DNA of 64,000 nt from Heliocidaris tuberculata (lineage: Eukaryota; Echinodermata; Echinoidea; Camarodonta; Echinometridae), in the NCBI GenBank assembly GCA_025618425.1, contig CM046837.1, forward strand, positions 25,477,793 to 25,541,792, given 5' to 3'. This document shows, piece by piece, positions 31,919 through 42,447 of this stretch. A program made the position numbers and the translations under genes. The notes below the pieces were generated by a model. The model ran no database searches, was not told the origin of the DNA, and saw nothing but the letters and a program-made list of their open reading frames with translations. Position 1 is the stretch's first letter. The number at the start of each line of letters is the position of its first letter.

Positions 31919-31945
31919 CAGGCTAAATCGTCAATATGTGACAGC

Positions 31946-32155
31946 GCCATTAAATCAGATCCGACGTCACTACGAGTGGGAGACGACTTGGCCTTTCCTC
32001 GGACTAGAAGGCTCGCCATAGGCCGTAATTTCGATTTCACCAGCTATAGAACTATAAGAACCTCTATTTTACATTTTTAAATGTTTATATCAAATGCTAT
32101 TTCATATTTTTTCCCCGAATTCGGATCGCAGACCGATCGTATAGTGCGATTGGCT
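31946..32155 (-). mobile_element. GATCGGTC-family MITE, right half of the split copy
   Basis: Reverse complement of about 13338-13540: GACGTCACTACGA, TTGGCCTTTCCTC, GGACTAGAAGG, TAGGCCGTAATTTCGATT and CGGATCGCAGACCGATCGTAT align in order. It completes the half at 24750-24938. Confidence 0.82.
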
Positions 32156-32159
32156 TAAC

Positions 32160-33097
32160 ATAGGGGTAGAAAATTGGCTTTCCCTTAAAAAGTGGCAGTC
32201 AAATTTTGTATCAATGGAAAGCTTAGACCTTGGAAAGTTGGATTAAATAGTTTTCAACATGGCAATCGGCTGCAATGTTAACATTTTTCTTGTATTAAAA
32301 AAAAATGTTATACTTTTACACGTTTTAGCAAGTTTATCACGAAATAAGTTGTAAATAGAAATTAGCTTTTGGATTAAAACTCATTGATATTGTTACATGT
32401 TTTATTAGGAATGATATAGACCAACAACAGACGGATACCTTTTTCCGAAACGTGAAAATCATGCAATTAGCAAAATAGTGACTTTCAGACGTAATGTCAG
32501 AAATGGAAAAAAAAATCAGGTTTAAGAATGAAATGAGGACACTTAAAATACATTCCAATGAGAAAAGTATTCGTTAGGGACTTAGAGTGTTATCTTCCTA
32601 CAGAACATGAAAAAAGTTTTAAAAATCACAATTTTGGCGCACTTTAGTTTGGCCTTGGCCCCACTGTGCGGCGGATCCATGATTGTCAGATTTTTTTTTT
32701 TTTTTTTTTTTGTTTTTTTTTGGGGGGGGGAGGGGGATGTTTGAAAATTACCGAAGTCCAAGATCCCGTGGGGGCGTTCCATTAGAGCAGTGGGAGTAGT
32801 TACGGGGGCATGTTGCCCTCCCCTCCCATCGAATGGCGGGGAAAAGAGAAAACAAGAGAAGAGCTGGAAAGGGAACGTGAGAGGAAGATGACAAAGCCCC
32901 TCCCAACGCCCCCCGATCGACGACCTTGTTAATGCGCATTTCATCTGGTAGGTGCCACCCGCCCCCCCCCCCCTCCTCCATGATTCTAGTGCCCCCTCAA
33001 CGTCTGAACCCACGCTACGCCACTGCATAAGTATGCCTATGACACTTTCCGTTTCAAAAAATGGGGGCAGCCGATTCCCCCCCCCCCCCCCCCCCGT
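32160..33097. other. Dispersed G/C-tract repeats, no gene
   Basis: Includes T and G tracts at 32691-32731, a repeat related to 14525-14770 (GGGGGCATGTTGCCC, CCATCGAATGGCG, TTAATGCGCATTTCATCTG), and C tracts at 32961-32973 and 33077-33096. The Gly-rich frames on the minus strand are homopolymer translations. Confidence 0.55.
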
Positions 33098-33099
33098 CA

Positions 33100-34082
33100 T
33101 GTAGTACCAGCTTCTTGGGAGTCAGTATCGAAAAGTTATCATGGTCTTTACATATTAATGATATTGCATTGAAAATCTCGAGAATTACTGGAATTATGTC
33201 AAGATTAAAATTTGTATTACCTTTAAAAGTACTCCTTCTATTCTATAATTCGTTAATTTTACCTCACTTACAATGTGGGAATATGCTATGGATTAGTGCC
33301 TCGAATACATTGTCAAATCGATTGCACTTGTTGCATAAACGCGTGATACGCATAGTTGCAAATCTCATTATTTGACACATACCAACAATCTATTTAAACA
33401 ATTTAGGGTATTAACTGTACATGAACTGAGTAAGTTACTAATGGGAGAATTTATTGAAAAAATCTGGGAAAGGACTGCTTCCAAACTCGCTTCAGAACTG
33501 GTATAGGTGTAACAGTGATGTTCATTATTATAACACTCGAAACTCCAAGAAATTATATAGTAATTATTACAGAACCGCTACTGTCTGGTCAAAGAAATGT
33601 CAAGTATCAGGGTTACCTTACATGGTCTGCTTTAGATGACAACATTAAACCATCTAAATCATTACGACAATTTAAGCTAAAATACAAAAATATCTAATTT
33701 ACTCCAAGTAAACTATCGGGTTTTTAATTTTATTTCAATACACATGTAACTATTACGTTCCAAACCACTATTATCGTTTTCTGTTGTGTTTTCTTTTCTT
33801 TTCTTTATCAGGCCATATGAAAAATACCCCACATTTAATAGCTCCGGGGCTAGACTCGATAAGCTTTGCTTTTTCTAGCCCCATTCACATTCAGTTACCT
33901 ATTCTGTATTGTTCAATATTTGTTAATCTATGTTGATTCTTCTATAATGGTATATTTATGTACATGTATTCAAAATTTCTATTGTGGAGTTATACTCCTT
34001 GGTGTAATAACGTATGTATATGACTGTATTTTTTTTTTATTTTTTTTTTTTATGTGAAGAATAATAAATGAAATGAAATGAA
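33100..34082 (+). mobile_element. 5'-truncated LINE (CR1/L2/Jockey-type), pseudogene
   Basis: The frame 33100-33375 encodes the RT thumb-region wording (FLGVSIEKLSWSLHI, then LLLFYNSLILPHLQCG and LHKRVIRIV), equivalent to LGLYIDSDLSWKSHI and YLNYGILAWG of the intact LINE at 56.9-59.8 kb. The frame then breaks near 33375. The 3' UTR has the stem GGGGCTAGA/TCTAGCCCC and ends in AATGAAATGAAATGAAG. Everything upstream of the thumb is missing. Confidence 0.85.
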
Positions 34083-34540
34083 GTGTTCGACCCCCTTTTT
34101 TGATTGACCGCCCCTGCCCCCTTTTATACGATCGGCTTTTTCAAACATAAATATCGATCGGCCCGTGGGGAAAATTCCCCTTATTCCCCCAAATCCCCAT
34201 GGCCAGTCCGCCTCTGTCCGTGCTGAATACGCCACTGTCCCCAAAGTAAAGTTTTAGTCCTGAAATCGAGACTTATTATTGCTGCAAAACTAATTTCCGT
34301 TAAACTGAAGTCATTGATCGAGCATGACTACCCAAAATAAAGATAAAATGACCTACAAAATATAGGGCATGACGGGAGGTCATGTTCGGAGTACAAGCAC
34401 ACACACATTGAATAAACATTGACTTAATGTATTTAAGTTCTTGATATGGGAAGTAAAACAAATAATCACCTCCATCACTCTGGCACTGGGACAGACTATC
34501 TTCGCCTCGGTGATCTCGGGACATGGGAGGACATCACTCT

Positions 34541-35062
34541 TTAAAGGGCAACCCAACCTTTGTAAAAAGCTGAGTTGTGTGAAAGAAGAAAAATAAGAGA
34601 AACAGGACGATGAAAGTTAGAAAGAAATTGGACAAAGAATAAGAGAAACAGGATGATGAAAGTTTCGAATCTCAAATTGGAAATTTGGTGAATCGAGTGT
34701 GACGTACGTACTCTCCCATTTGTCGTACACCAAAATATTATTAAATTCCGGTTTCTCCTGAGGGACTCTTCCCTCTGGGCATTACTCAAAACATATTGTA
34801 TATAGCATACTGTTATAGGTCCTCCAGAAAGAAAAAGATCCTTCTAAGTTATACATTTTGAAAAATTGACATGTTAGTTATTTAGTGTGTTGGAGCGAAA
34901 GGGAAAGTTGACCGCCGCTGCAGTGAGCGTATTTGAAATTCCCATATGTATAGTGATTACAACTTGCTTGTCCGATTCCGTTCAAACTTTCACCAATCTG
35001 CTTCTCTGATTTTTCTACTTTCACACAAATCAAATTATTACAAAGGTAGGATTGCCCTTTAA
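34541..35062. mobile_element. TTAA foldback MITE, family 3
   Basis: Ends are TTAAAGGGCAACCCAACC and TAGGATTGCCCTTTAA. The arms share CTTTGTAA, GTGTGAAAG and AAAAATMAGAGAA. There is an internal 34-bp direct repeat (AAGAGAAACAGGA...GATGAAAGTT) at 34592 and 34638. No coding sequence. Confidence 0.82.
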
Positions 35063-35589
35063 CAGAAATAATCACATTTTGGGGGTGACTTTTTACTCAA
35101 AATCTCTTCCGACTATAAAGAGTCGCATTTTGAACTTCCATACGACGCGTCCACCCCCGCCCCCCCCCCCCCCCCTTCATCCCCGTCCCTGGATTTCTCG
35201 CCCGTTTCTCGGGGTCTATATCAGATTATCCCTATTTGTTTCATTCATATTTTAGATACTTTTTACATGTACCTTATATGATCTCTAGAAATGAAATCGA
35301 AACCAGGGGCCGATCCATGGTATTATAAGAGGTGACACACTCCCCACAAATTTCTGACACTAAAAAAAGGAAAATTGTATTAAACATTTTTTTAATGTGC
35401 TGATTTACTTTTTTAAAAACTAAGAAAAGAAACTAAGTTAAACAAAAACTAAATTGATGGAAATCATATTGACTGAAACACAGAACACATACCCGATACG
35501 ACTTGATCCAATGATGAATGATCGACATGAGGACTGGTGGTGACAGTACCAGCTACAGTACTGGACAGGACTAGTACATACATTCCCAT

Positions 35590-36109
35590 CGTATCCGGAC
35601 ACCTACCCCATGGAAAACCACCCCCGGATAACTACCCCTAGGATAACCACCCTCTATGACAACTACCCCCTAGGACAACTACCCCCTAGGGCTACCACCC
35701 TCTAGGACGACTACCCCCCGGGACAATTACCCTCTAGGATGATTACCCCCAGCTAACTACTACAATTAAGCGAGTAAGCATGAGCGAAAACAAACACTCC
35801 TCTTTAAATAAAATTTGGTATATTATCTGGGTTTTATTGTTGCAGGTCGGGGCAGAAATTGTGCTAAAGGCCATATTGATTCTATTTTCAGGAGCAAGCA
35901 TAGTGAACAAGCACAGTCTTGTTCAATGTGATGTTAAGTCCAATTTGAGGTACTTTTCCTATAGAGGGTGGTTGTCCTGGGGGTAGTTGTCCGGGGGGTA
36001 GTTTGTTGTCCTAGAGGGTGGTTGCCCTAGGGGTAGTTGTCTGAGGGGGGGAGGGTAGTTGTCCGGGGGTAGTTGTCCTAGAGGGTTGTTGTCCTAGGGG
36101 GTAGTTGTA
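35590..36109. mobile_element. TU-like foldback, small copy
   Basis: The left arm (35590-35765) starts CGTATCCGGACACC and runs as GGACAACTACCCCCTA-type units. The core (35767-35950) reads TTAAGCGAGTAAGCATGAGC through AGGCCATATTGATTCT to CAATGTGATGTTAAGTCC. The right arm (35960-36109) is tandem GGGTAGTTGTCC. This is the compact form of the element at 29489-31918. The short frame across the core has no recognisable motif. Confidence 0.75.
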
Positions 36110-36361
36110 TCATATCTCATATCTCAAAGTGGATCAGTCATATGATTTAAAGTGAAACATCAAGTATTTAGTTATTGTTTGTTAAAACAAAACCCCACAG
36201 ATTTTTTTTTTTAAATTGCTTATCGCGCAAGGATTTCAAATAATTTATGAAGGATGCCTTTTTTAGATGCACACCTAAATCTCATTCCGCATATTGAACA
36301 CAAACAAACTGACCGAGATTACCGCTTATCGATACCCTAGCCACACCGCCAAGACCGATAC

Positions 36362-36500
36362 CAGGGGGCGTTTCATCAAGTGTCTTGTCGGTGATTTTTA
36401 CCGACAAATAATTGCTCTCAGCCAATTAGATGCAAGGATTTCAATAGCTTATAGCAGTTATTGCAACTTGTCATTAATGACAAGTTTTATGAAACAGGGC
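36362..36500. mobile_element. Small 'GCGTTTCATCAAG' palindrome
   Basis: GGGGGCGTTTCATCAAGTG pairs with CAAGTTTTATGAAACAGGGC, with a further inner CTTGTCGGTGA/TGTCATTAATGAC match. It is similar in ends to 12742-13066. Confidence 0.6.
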
Positions 36501-36506
36501 TCAGAC

Positions 36507-36908
36507 TGACAATAGACAGGACAACAAACTGCCGAATGTCCTTCTTAAAGGAGAATGAAACCCTAGTGAAAAATCAATTTAAAGAAAAGAGAGGATAGAG
36601 AGAAGCAATTTTAAAAACGTTTCATCAGAATCGGTTACGAAATGAGAAAGTTATGTAAGTTTGAAAAGTCTCAATTTACTTTCTATGGCGATCCTCAAAT
36701 TGGCAACTGAAAATAGACAGGACAACAAACTGCCGAATGTCCTTCTTAAATTAGAATGAAACCCTAGTGAAAAATTAATTTTAATGAAAAGAGAGGATAG
36801 AGAGAAGCAATTTTAAAAACGTTTCATCAGAATCGGTTACGAAATGAGAAAGTTATGAAAGTTTGAAAAGTCTCAATTTACTTTCTATGGCGATCCTCAA
36901 ATTGGCAA
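36507..36908. repeat. 201-bp tandem duplication including a MITE end
   Basis: AATAGACAGGACAACAAAC occurs at 36511 and 36712, and the following ~190 bp, including a TTAA MITE family 1 left end, are repeated nearly exactly. The second unit continues into the rest of the MITE, so the duplication arose after the MITE landed. Confidence 0.88.
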
Positions 36909-38850
36909 TATTGCTTCAAAATGGCAGGTTTAGTAGTACAACTCTCCCTATGTTTTGTACACAAAATTTCCCCATTATACTTCTTAGCTCAAGATATATC
37001 GTGGGAAAATGTATTTGACACAACATATGCTGAGTTCACAAAAAGACAAGCAGCATCTTTAGAGATAATGGAGAAAATATGAAATTTTGTGTATGTCAGA
37101 TGCTGTCCTGTACTTTGCATTAATCACATTCTTTATCTTGTATCTAGATTCAGTCTAAAGAGGAGCTACAATTCAATTATCTTTGTGATGTAAATGAGAC
37201 TATGACAGTGAGTGAGCTTGATAGTTGGTTGAGTGCACTTGAATGAAAGAATGTGAAAGTGAGTTGGCTGGGAGTAACGCGAGGGGTTTCTCTGACTGTT
37301 TTAGTGCTACTGGGCAGAAGCATTTGATTTTTCATACAGGAAAGACCTGTTCCTCCTGTTGGCCAGCAACTTGTTGGCAGGATTTTTCAAGCTCAGAATT
37401 GTCAAGTTAAATTGTAAGTTGTATCCAGTCTTATTTTAGCATTTTATAATTCTGCTCATACATGTATATCAGAGTGAATTGAATACTTATTGCCTTTGGA
37501 GATTTCTTGCTAAGAATGGAAATTTGTGTCAGAGTTAGTTATTTGAGGTCAAAATCAAACCTGGTAGTGTTAATTTCAAATTATAATTCCAGTCATGCAA
37601 AGAAGAAGAGTTTTTAGCTATTAATGTGGATCTTTACCTTTATTATAGAAACAAGACAGTAATCTCAAAATTCGAGATTTTGTTATATGTTAAGTCAGAC
37701 TTGATAGTAACCTGTGTTTGAAAATGAAATGAAAAGTTATATTTGAATGTAAGTGTCATTTAGATGGGCATGATTGGTGTATAGCTTTCTATGTGAAGTT
37801 TGGGTTGTAATATTGCAGGTGGCTCCTCTTTTATGGGGATTTGGACACTTCCGCCATTGACCGTCTCCAGGCTAGACTGTATGAAATTGGGCGGAGCTCT
37901 CCTCTCCTGTGTGAAGCCTACTTAGTGACTGGCAATTCAGCTTAGTGATCCCAGAACTGTGTGACCTGGGAAAGCTTCTTCGTGACCCACCTTGGATCTG
38001 TGTGACCAGGGTACTCGTCATCGTGCTCCTCACCCATTGTCGCATGCAGGAACCTGACTCTGTCTGGTTGTTTGTCCGCCAGCCCTGCATATCGTCATGT
38101 GAGAGACCAAAACATTCCCTATCGCGGTAAGCCCTATCATTCTTATTTTGAAACAATCCTTACCAGGACTTGGATCGGCCATGAACATGATATGATACTC
38201 CAGAGGATTGAAGTTACTTTTATTATCTTCACTCCAAAACTGACTTTAACGGACAATGTGGAACTCCCTTCTGAGTTATGCTACCTCTTCAGTAACTCAG
38301 TGAAGTTGCCTTCATTACTCTTAATGATTTTTGTTGTATGTTAATTGTTATCTTTCTTTCACATTTTATTATACTTGTAACTTATTTGGAAAAGAAGCCT
38401 TACAAATTTAAAGGCCATCGTTTAGGAGAGTAACAGTTGATTGATGTAATTACTTTGCAGATACTGTTCTTGTGTAGTTCATAGAGTACTGCTGGCATTA
38501 GGTTATGTGGCTAGTGTTATGTATATCTGCTATTTATTTATGAAAGCACCAGAATAAATGTTTATCACCAAGACTGGAAAGAAGTTAATTTAATGAAATT
38601 AAATAAGACTGGAATCGTATAGCTTGTAATCACTTGTGCTTTGTGTTGTCTGAGCTCGATCTTGACAGTGTACAAAACATATTGAGAGTTGTACTACTGA
38701 ACCTGCCATTTTGAAGCAACATTGCCAATTTGAGGATCGCCATAGAAAGTAAATTGAGACTTTTCAAACTTTCATAACTTTTTCATTTCGTAACCGATTT
38801 TGATGGAACTTCTTTAAAACGGCTTCTCTCTATCCACTCTTTTCAGTCTG
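36746..38850. mobile_element. TTAA MITE family 1, third copy, interrupted and truncated
   Basis: The left part is 36746-37093 and the right part 38668-38850. Together they read continuously (TTTTGTGTA, then CAAAACATATTGAGAG) when 37094-38667 and one GTGTA are removed. The right terminus is lost after CCACTCTTTTCA. Confidence 0.85.
37094..38667 (+). mobile_element. 1574-bp insertion with GTGTA duplication, probable solo LTR
   Basis: The insert starts TGTCAGATGC, ends TCTTGACA and is flanked by GTGTA (37089-37093 and 38668-38672). TG...CA ends, a 5-bp target duplication and an AATAAA at 38553-38558 about 110 bp from the end are what a solo LTR shows, of the Gypsy, BEL or retrovirus-like kind. 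No internal retrotransposon region is present. The short frames at 37872-38344 have no recognisable domain. Confidence 0.65.
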
Positions 38851-39613
38851 TTTGATACTGTGACTGAGGTCTTATCAAAGCTATACAATAAGGATAGTTT
38901 TGTATTCATGATAACTACAAATCGGTCTATTTCTAGACAATATAATGGATCCGAGAAAATGATAAAATCGATGCTGATGGCTCATTAGCATAAACCAATG
39001 AGCAATATCTATATCCAATACCTTTTTTACATAGGCTGATTTTAAAGTTATACCGTCATTTTTCTTAAAAAGGAAATCGAGAATTCATGATATGAAAGGG
39101 ACAACAGCATAACTCTTAATTTCCGTCTCCCCATCAAGAATGAATTTCATCAAAAATTATATTCCTTATCTTATCTGATTGATATTGTAATGCAGTCTCC
39201 TAGTGAGCGACGCGATCGAGCAACGATTTGGACAGAAGGTATTTAGTTTTCACAGTTTCTTGTCTATTACATGTCAATGGAAACCAGATGAACTATGTAA
39301 GGGGTAAGTTTCAATCCATGTTTGTCGTGTTCTTGGGCTTCCGGTTTAGGAGTTCACGATGGCTTCAGCACATTTTAATGTTTTTCATTTTCCTTTCTAT
39401 TTTTTCAGTCCGGATAACACGATTCTAATTTGAGACGAAAAGAAAAAAAAATTAGGAGAGGGTTTTAGACTAGGTCATTGTCGTCTCAGATTCCTCTCTT
39501 TTATGTCTCTTCCTTCCCTGTTGTGGAAGCAAGTTGTGACCTCATAAATACACCAGTGATACATAGTATATAATTTGTCGATCACTGCAGCTTCTTACTT
39601 TTTCGTTAGGCAG
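38851..39613. other. Upstream flank of gene B, no feature recognised
   Basis: No promoter element can be called with confidence. A GTGAGCGACGCGATCGAGC motif is at 39204-39222. CTTTTTCGTTAGGCAG just before the start codon is acceptor-like, so a non-coding first exon may lie upstream. Confidence 0.4.
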
Positions 39614-39856
39614 ATGTCTGAGCAAACACCCTACACCTCTCAAGAAATCAGCAGAGAAGAGGCGACGACATACATGAATGATCAGGACAGCGCGCTCCTG
39701 AGGAGGTCCAAGTATGCAGCCGGTGATAAGGTTGATGAAGCTGCTGCAGCCTTGCATGAACTCTGCAAAACCATCTGGAGTCATCCCGAGGTAGATTTTG
39801 AAGAACACCATGCCCATGCTAGCCTGACAGACTTCCTTAAACGAGAAGGTTTTGAG
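39614..39856 (+). CDS. PM20D2: Gene B exon 1
   Basis: Encodes 81 residues with [18 protein letters not shown]; begins MSEQTPYTS, 17 residues longer at the N-terminus than copy A. Donor GAG|GTAGGT. Confidence 0.85.
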
Positions 39857-40069
39857 GTAGGTTTACGCAACATGTGAACACGCCATTTTTCTGGTGTATT
39901 CAGTACCAGGGGCGGATCCAGGTGATTATGTGAAATAAAAAAATAATTTAAAAAATCATTGTCAAAATCATTCTGACGAATTTTTGACAACCAAAGAAAA
40001 GGTAATCATATTTCTCATGTGCTTTGGGGGTTGAAAATTTCAAAGGGGGCACATTTTTCTTCTGCGTAC

Positions 40070-40575
40070 TTAAAGGGAAAGTTCACCCCGAAGATTACTT
40101 GAGTTTAAAAAATGCAGAAAAAATAAAGAAAACTATTGGCGAAAGTTTGGACAAAATCCGTTAAAGAATAACGGAGTTATGGACTTTTGAAGTTTTGATT
40201 TTGTGACGTCACATGCGAGCAGCTCCTCTATTATGTAATGTGATAAATATTCCATAAAATACAGTTTTCTCAGAAAATTTAGAATATTTTCGTCTGTGCA
40301 TTTGATATATTGTCAGAAATGTTATTCAATACTAGATTCTGAAAAGAAACAATATTAATTTATCGTGGAACGTAAAAAAAAATGCGAATATATGGAATAT
40401 TTATTACATGACCAATGGGCAGCTGCTCGCATGTGACGTCACGAATCCAAAACTTAAAATACTCATAACTCTTTTATTATTTGACCGATTTTCATCAAAC
40501 CTTCGCCAATATTTTTCTTTATTTTTTCTGCATTTTTTAAACTCAAGTAATCTTCAGGGTGAACTTCCCCTTTAA
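40070..40575. mobile_element. TTAA foldback MITE, family 4, in intron 1 of gene B
   Basis: Ends are TTAAAGGGAAAGTTCACC and GGTGAACTTCCCCTTTAA. The arms pair through GAAGATTACTTGAGTTTAAA and TGTGACGTCACATGCGAGCA. It is about 505 bp, with no coding sequence. The minus-strand frame at 40463-40732 is arm sequence. Confidence 0.85.
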
Positions 40576-40830
40576 CCTTTCCTTTGCCAACAGTGCCGAC
40601 TGGCACAGTCGCTCGTTTGCCAAGCGTGCCGAAAAAACAGTAGGCACCAGCTAACAGAAGGATTCCTCTGTGCAACACAAAAACGTTGCAAATTGCCAAT
40701 TTTCCGGTATTGATTAACTGCATGACAAGCATATTAGCACATGTAAAGATTGGTTTTATACTGGAAAATTTTTAATTAAAACTACCCCATGAGAAACAAA
40801 TCAGATATTGGCACGTTCATACGTTCATAG

Positions 40831-41042
40831 GTGACGAGGCACTTTCATTTGGAGACAGCATTCAAGGCTACTTATGGGACTGATGATGGTGTTCATGTTT
40901 GTGTGATCTGTGAGTATGATGCCCTACCCGAGATTGCGAGATTGACCATGCATGCGGCCATCCACTGATTGCTGAGTCTGGGGCAGCGGCAGGTCTAGGG
41001 ATCAAGGCTGCACTTGAGCTGGCCGATGCACCAAAAGGAAGG
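40831..41042 (+). pseudogene. PM20D2: Gene B exon 2 with 8-bp frameshift
   Basis: 212 bp against 204 in copy A. The reading frame is intact to CEYDALPEI, then the extra 8 bases at about 40930-40938 put it out of frame to a TGA at about 40966. Downstream, the original frame ([17 protein letters not shown]) is perfectly kept, so there are no further lesions in this exon. Confidence 0.9.
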
Positions 41043-41357
41043 GTATGGCAACAAAGTTTTTTATATTCTTTGCAGGGATATGAGGTACAAAACAATTATA
41101 GCCTGACTGTACAGATTCTACAATCATTATCTTCTTGACATTATCATTCTATGAACACATTTCCGTTGAGAAAATAATCTTAATTTGTCGTTATGAACAC
41201 TCATTGCAGAAAACGAAAAAGACGTACATGAATTTTAAAAATATTTATGTAGATATGAGGTAAAGAATAGCCAACTTGAAGAGAAATTAATGTGTTTTTA
41301 TCGTTGAGTGTCAGTTTTGACTGTTGTGATTTTCATTTAGATATGTGTACTCACCAG

Positions 41358-41506
41358 GTGACGGTCATGGACACCCCGGCCGAAGAGGGTGGAGGCGGAA
41401 ATATTAAGCTCATTGAAGCAGGAGCATTTAAAGGAATGGACATTGCTATGATGGTGCATCCTTTCCCTCGTAATGTATCCAGACCAATCATCCTGGCTGT
41501 TTGCAC
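41358..41506 (+). CDS. PM20D2: Gene B exon 3
   Basis: Encodes [22 protein letters not shown] through MMVHPFPRN; same length and phase as copy A exon 3. Acceptor TCACCAG, donor CAC|GTAACT. Confidence 0.9.
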
Positions 41507-41609
41507 GTAACTTTATTTTCTTTTCAATTGCAGGGGGATTTACAATTATGTTTGCACATTAATTCGCTCAAGCAATCTTCAACTTTTCCCATACTGTTAA
41601 AATGTTGAC

Positions 41610-41815
41610 AAACTGGACTTTTGCAAAGTCTACAACACAATCAATCATCGCATTCGTTTATGCCTATTTGTCACACTATTACGATTGTGTATTAAAGAGA
41701 GTAGGTCCAGCAGTAGAAAACGATTTGCTACTGTCATTTATCAAGATTCTAGCATGAAATCACTTCTATGCGTAATCCCTCAAGGTAGCCTACTTGGTCC
41801 GTTACGTTTCCGTTT
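41610..41815 (+). mobile_element. LINE reverse-transcriptase fragment in intron 3 of gene B
   Basis: Translation across frame breaks gives DF-K-YNTINH and PQGSLLGPLRF, equivalents of the RT blocks DFSKAFDTINH and PQGSLLGPLLF in the intact LINE at 56.9-59.8 kb. Only the palm blocks remain, and they are closer together than in an intact copy, so the piece is internally deleted. Confidence 0.8.
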
Positions 41816-42138
41816 TCCCCCACTTATCACATATGTGTATAAACATAATATCTGTTTTATGTTCTGCAAAGCGTCTTCCCTCTGCTATTCCTCTAGCTCT
41901 TTCTCTCTCTTCTCCTTCCTATCATCTTATTCTTATTCCATGTGCTTGTTTACGTACTGTATCATATTGCATTTCATATTAAGCGTGCCCAACAAAAGCA
42001 TATGTGCTTTGTCGGATCATCGCCTCCTTTCTCACATATCAGTATAAATGTTTCATAACGAAGTAAATGTTAATTTTTAATTTTAATTGTACTGAATTAA
42101 ACTGTACTAATAGGACTTACGCTGCGCCTCTGCCATGA

Positions 42139-42300
42139 TGATAATATTATTGTTACTTTCCCTCTGTAATCATGCTGATATTATTGTTACTTTCCATCTG
42201 TAATCATGATAATATTATTGTTACTTTCCCCCTGTAATCATGGTAATATTATTTTAACTTTCACTCTGTAATCATGATAATATTATTAGTACTTGCTCTC
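42139..42300. repeat. Minisatellite, ~35-bp units, up to the exon 4 acceptor
   Basis: TGATAATATTATTGTTACTT followed by TCCCTCTGTAATCA repeats about 4.5 times. The last unit reads AGTACTTGCTCTCCTAG and serves as the 3' splice site of gene B exon 4. Confidence 0.85.
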
Positions 42301-42304
42301 CTAG

Positions 42305-42447
42305 GATGAATAAAACGTTCACTGGGCGTGCTGCACACGCATCATCATGTCCATGGGATGGTATAAATGCTCTAGATGCCGCAGTGATGTGTTACTCCAA
42401 CATTGCTGTCATGAGACAACAGTTGCGACCAGAATGGAGGGTCCATG
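42305..42447 (+). CDS. PM20D2: Gene B exon 4
   Basis: Encodes [16 protein letters not shown] and [16 protein letters not shown]. Its acceptor CTTGCTCTCCTAG is the last diverged unit of a minisatellite (42139-42300). Confidence 0.9.

Larger units (their letters stand above)
24939..31945. mobile_element. ~7-kb insertion with 25-bp terminal inverted repeats, TU-like
   Basis: GCTGTCACACCTTGGCC at 24939 matches the complement of the end at 31921-31945, with 19 of 25 positions the same; similarity continues inward through ATTTAGCC and CGTAT. The two halves of a known MITE flank it exactly, so it behaves as one insertion. Its left arm (24964-25230) and the segments 28550-28760 and 29340-29480 contain diverged CGTAT/ACTTAT words. 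The right arm is a ~15-bp minisatellite. No transposase was found. I could not find a target duplication. Several other elements are nested inside. Confidence 0.62.

Noticed and set aside
32582..33100. 172-codon minus-strand frame
   Set aside because: Gly/Lys/Pro-rich translation of homopolymer-bearing dispersed repeats; related repeats elsewhere do not conserve the frame.
37872..38344. Frames of 60-94 codons on both strands
   Set aside because: They lie within the probable solo LTR and have no domain or conserved pattern.
41685..42047. 120-codon frame in gene B intron 3 as an extra exon
   Set aside because: Its start is a decayed LINE RT piece and the rest is pyrimidine-rich; copy A has no equivalent exon and the exon 3-4 phases already match.
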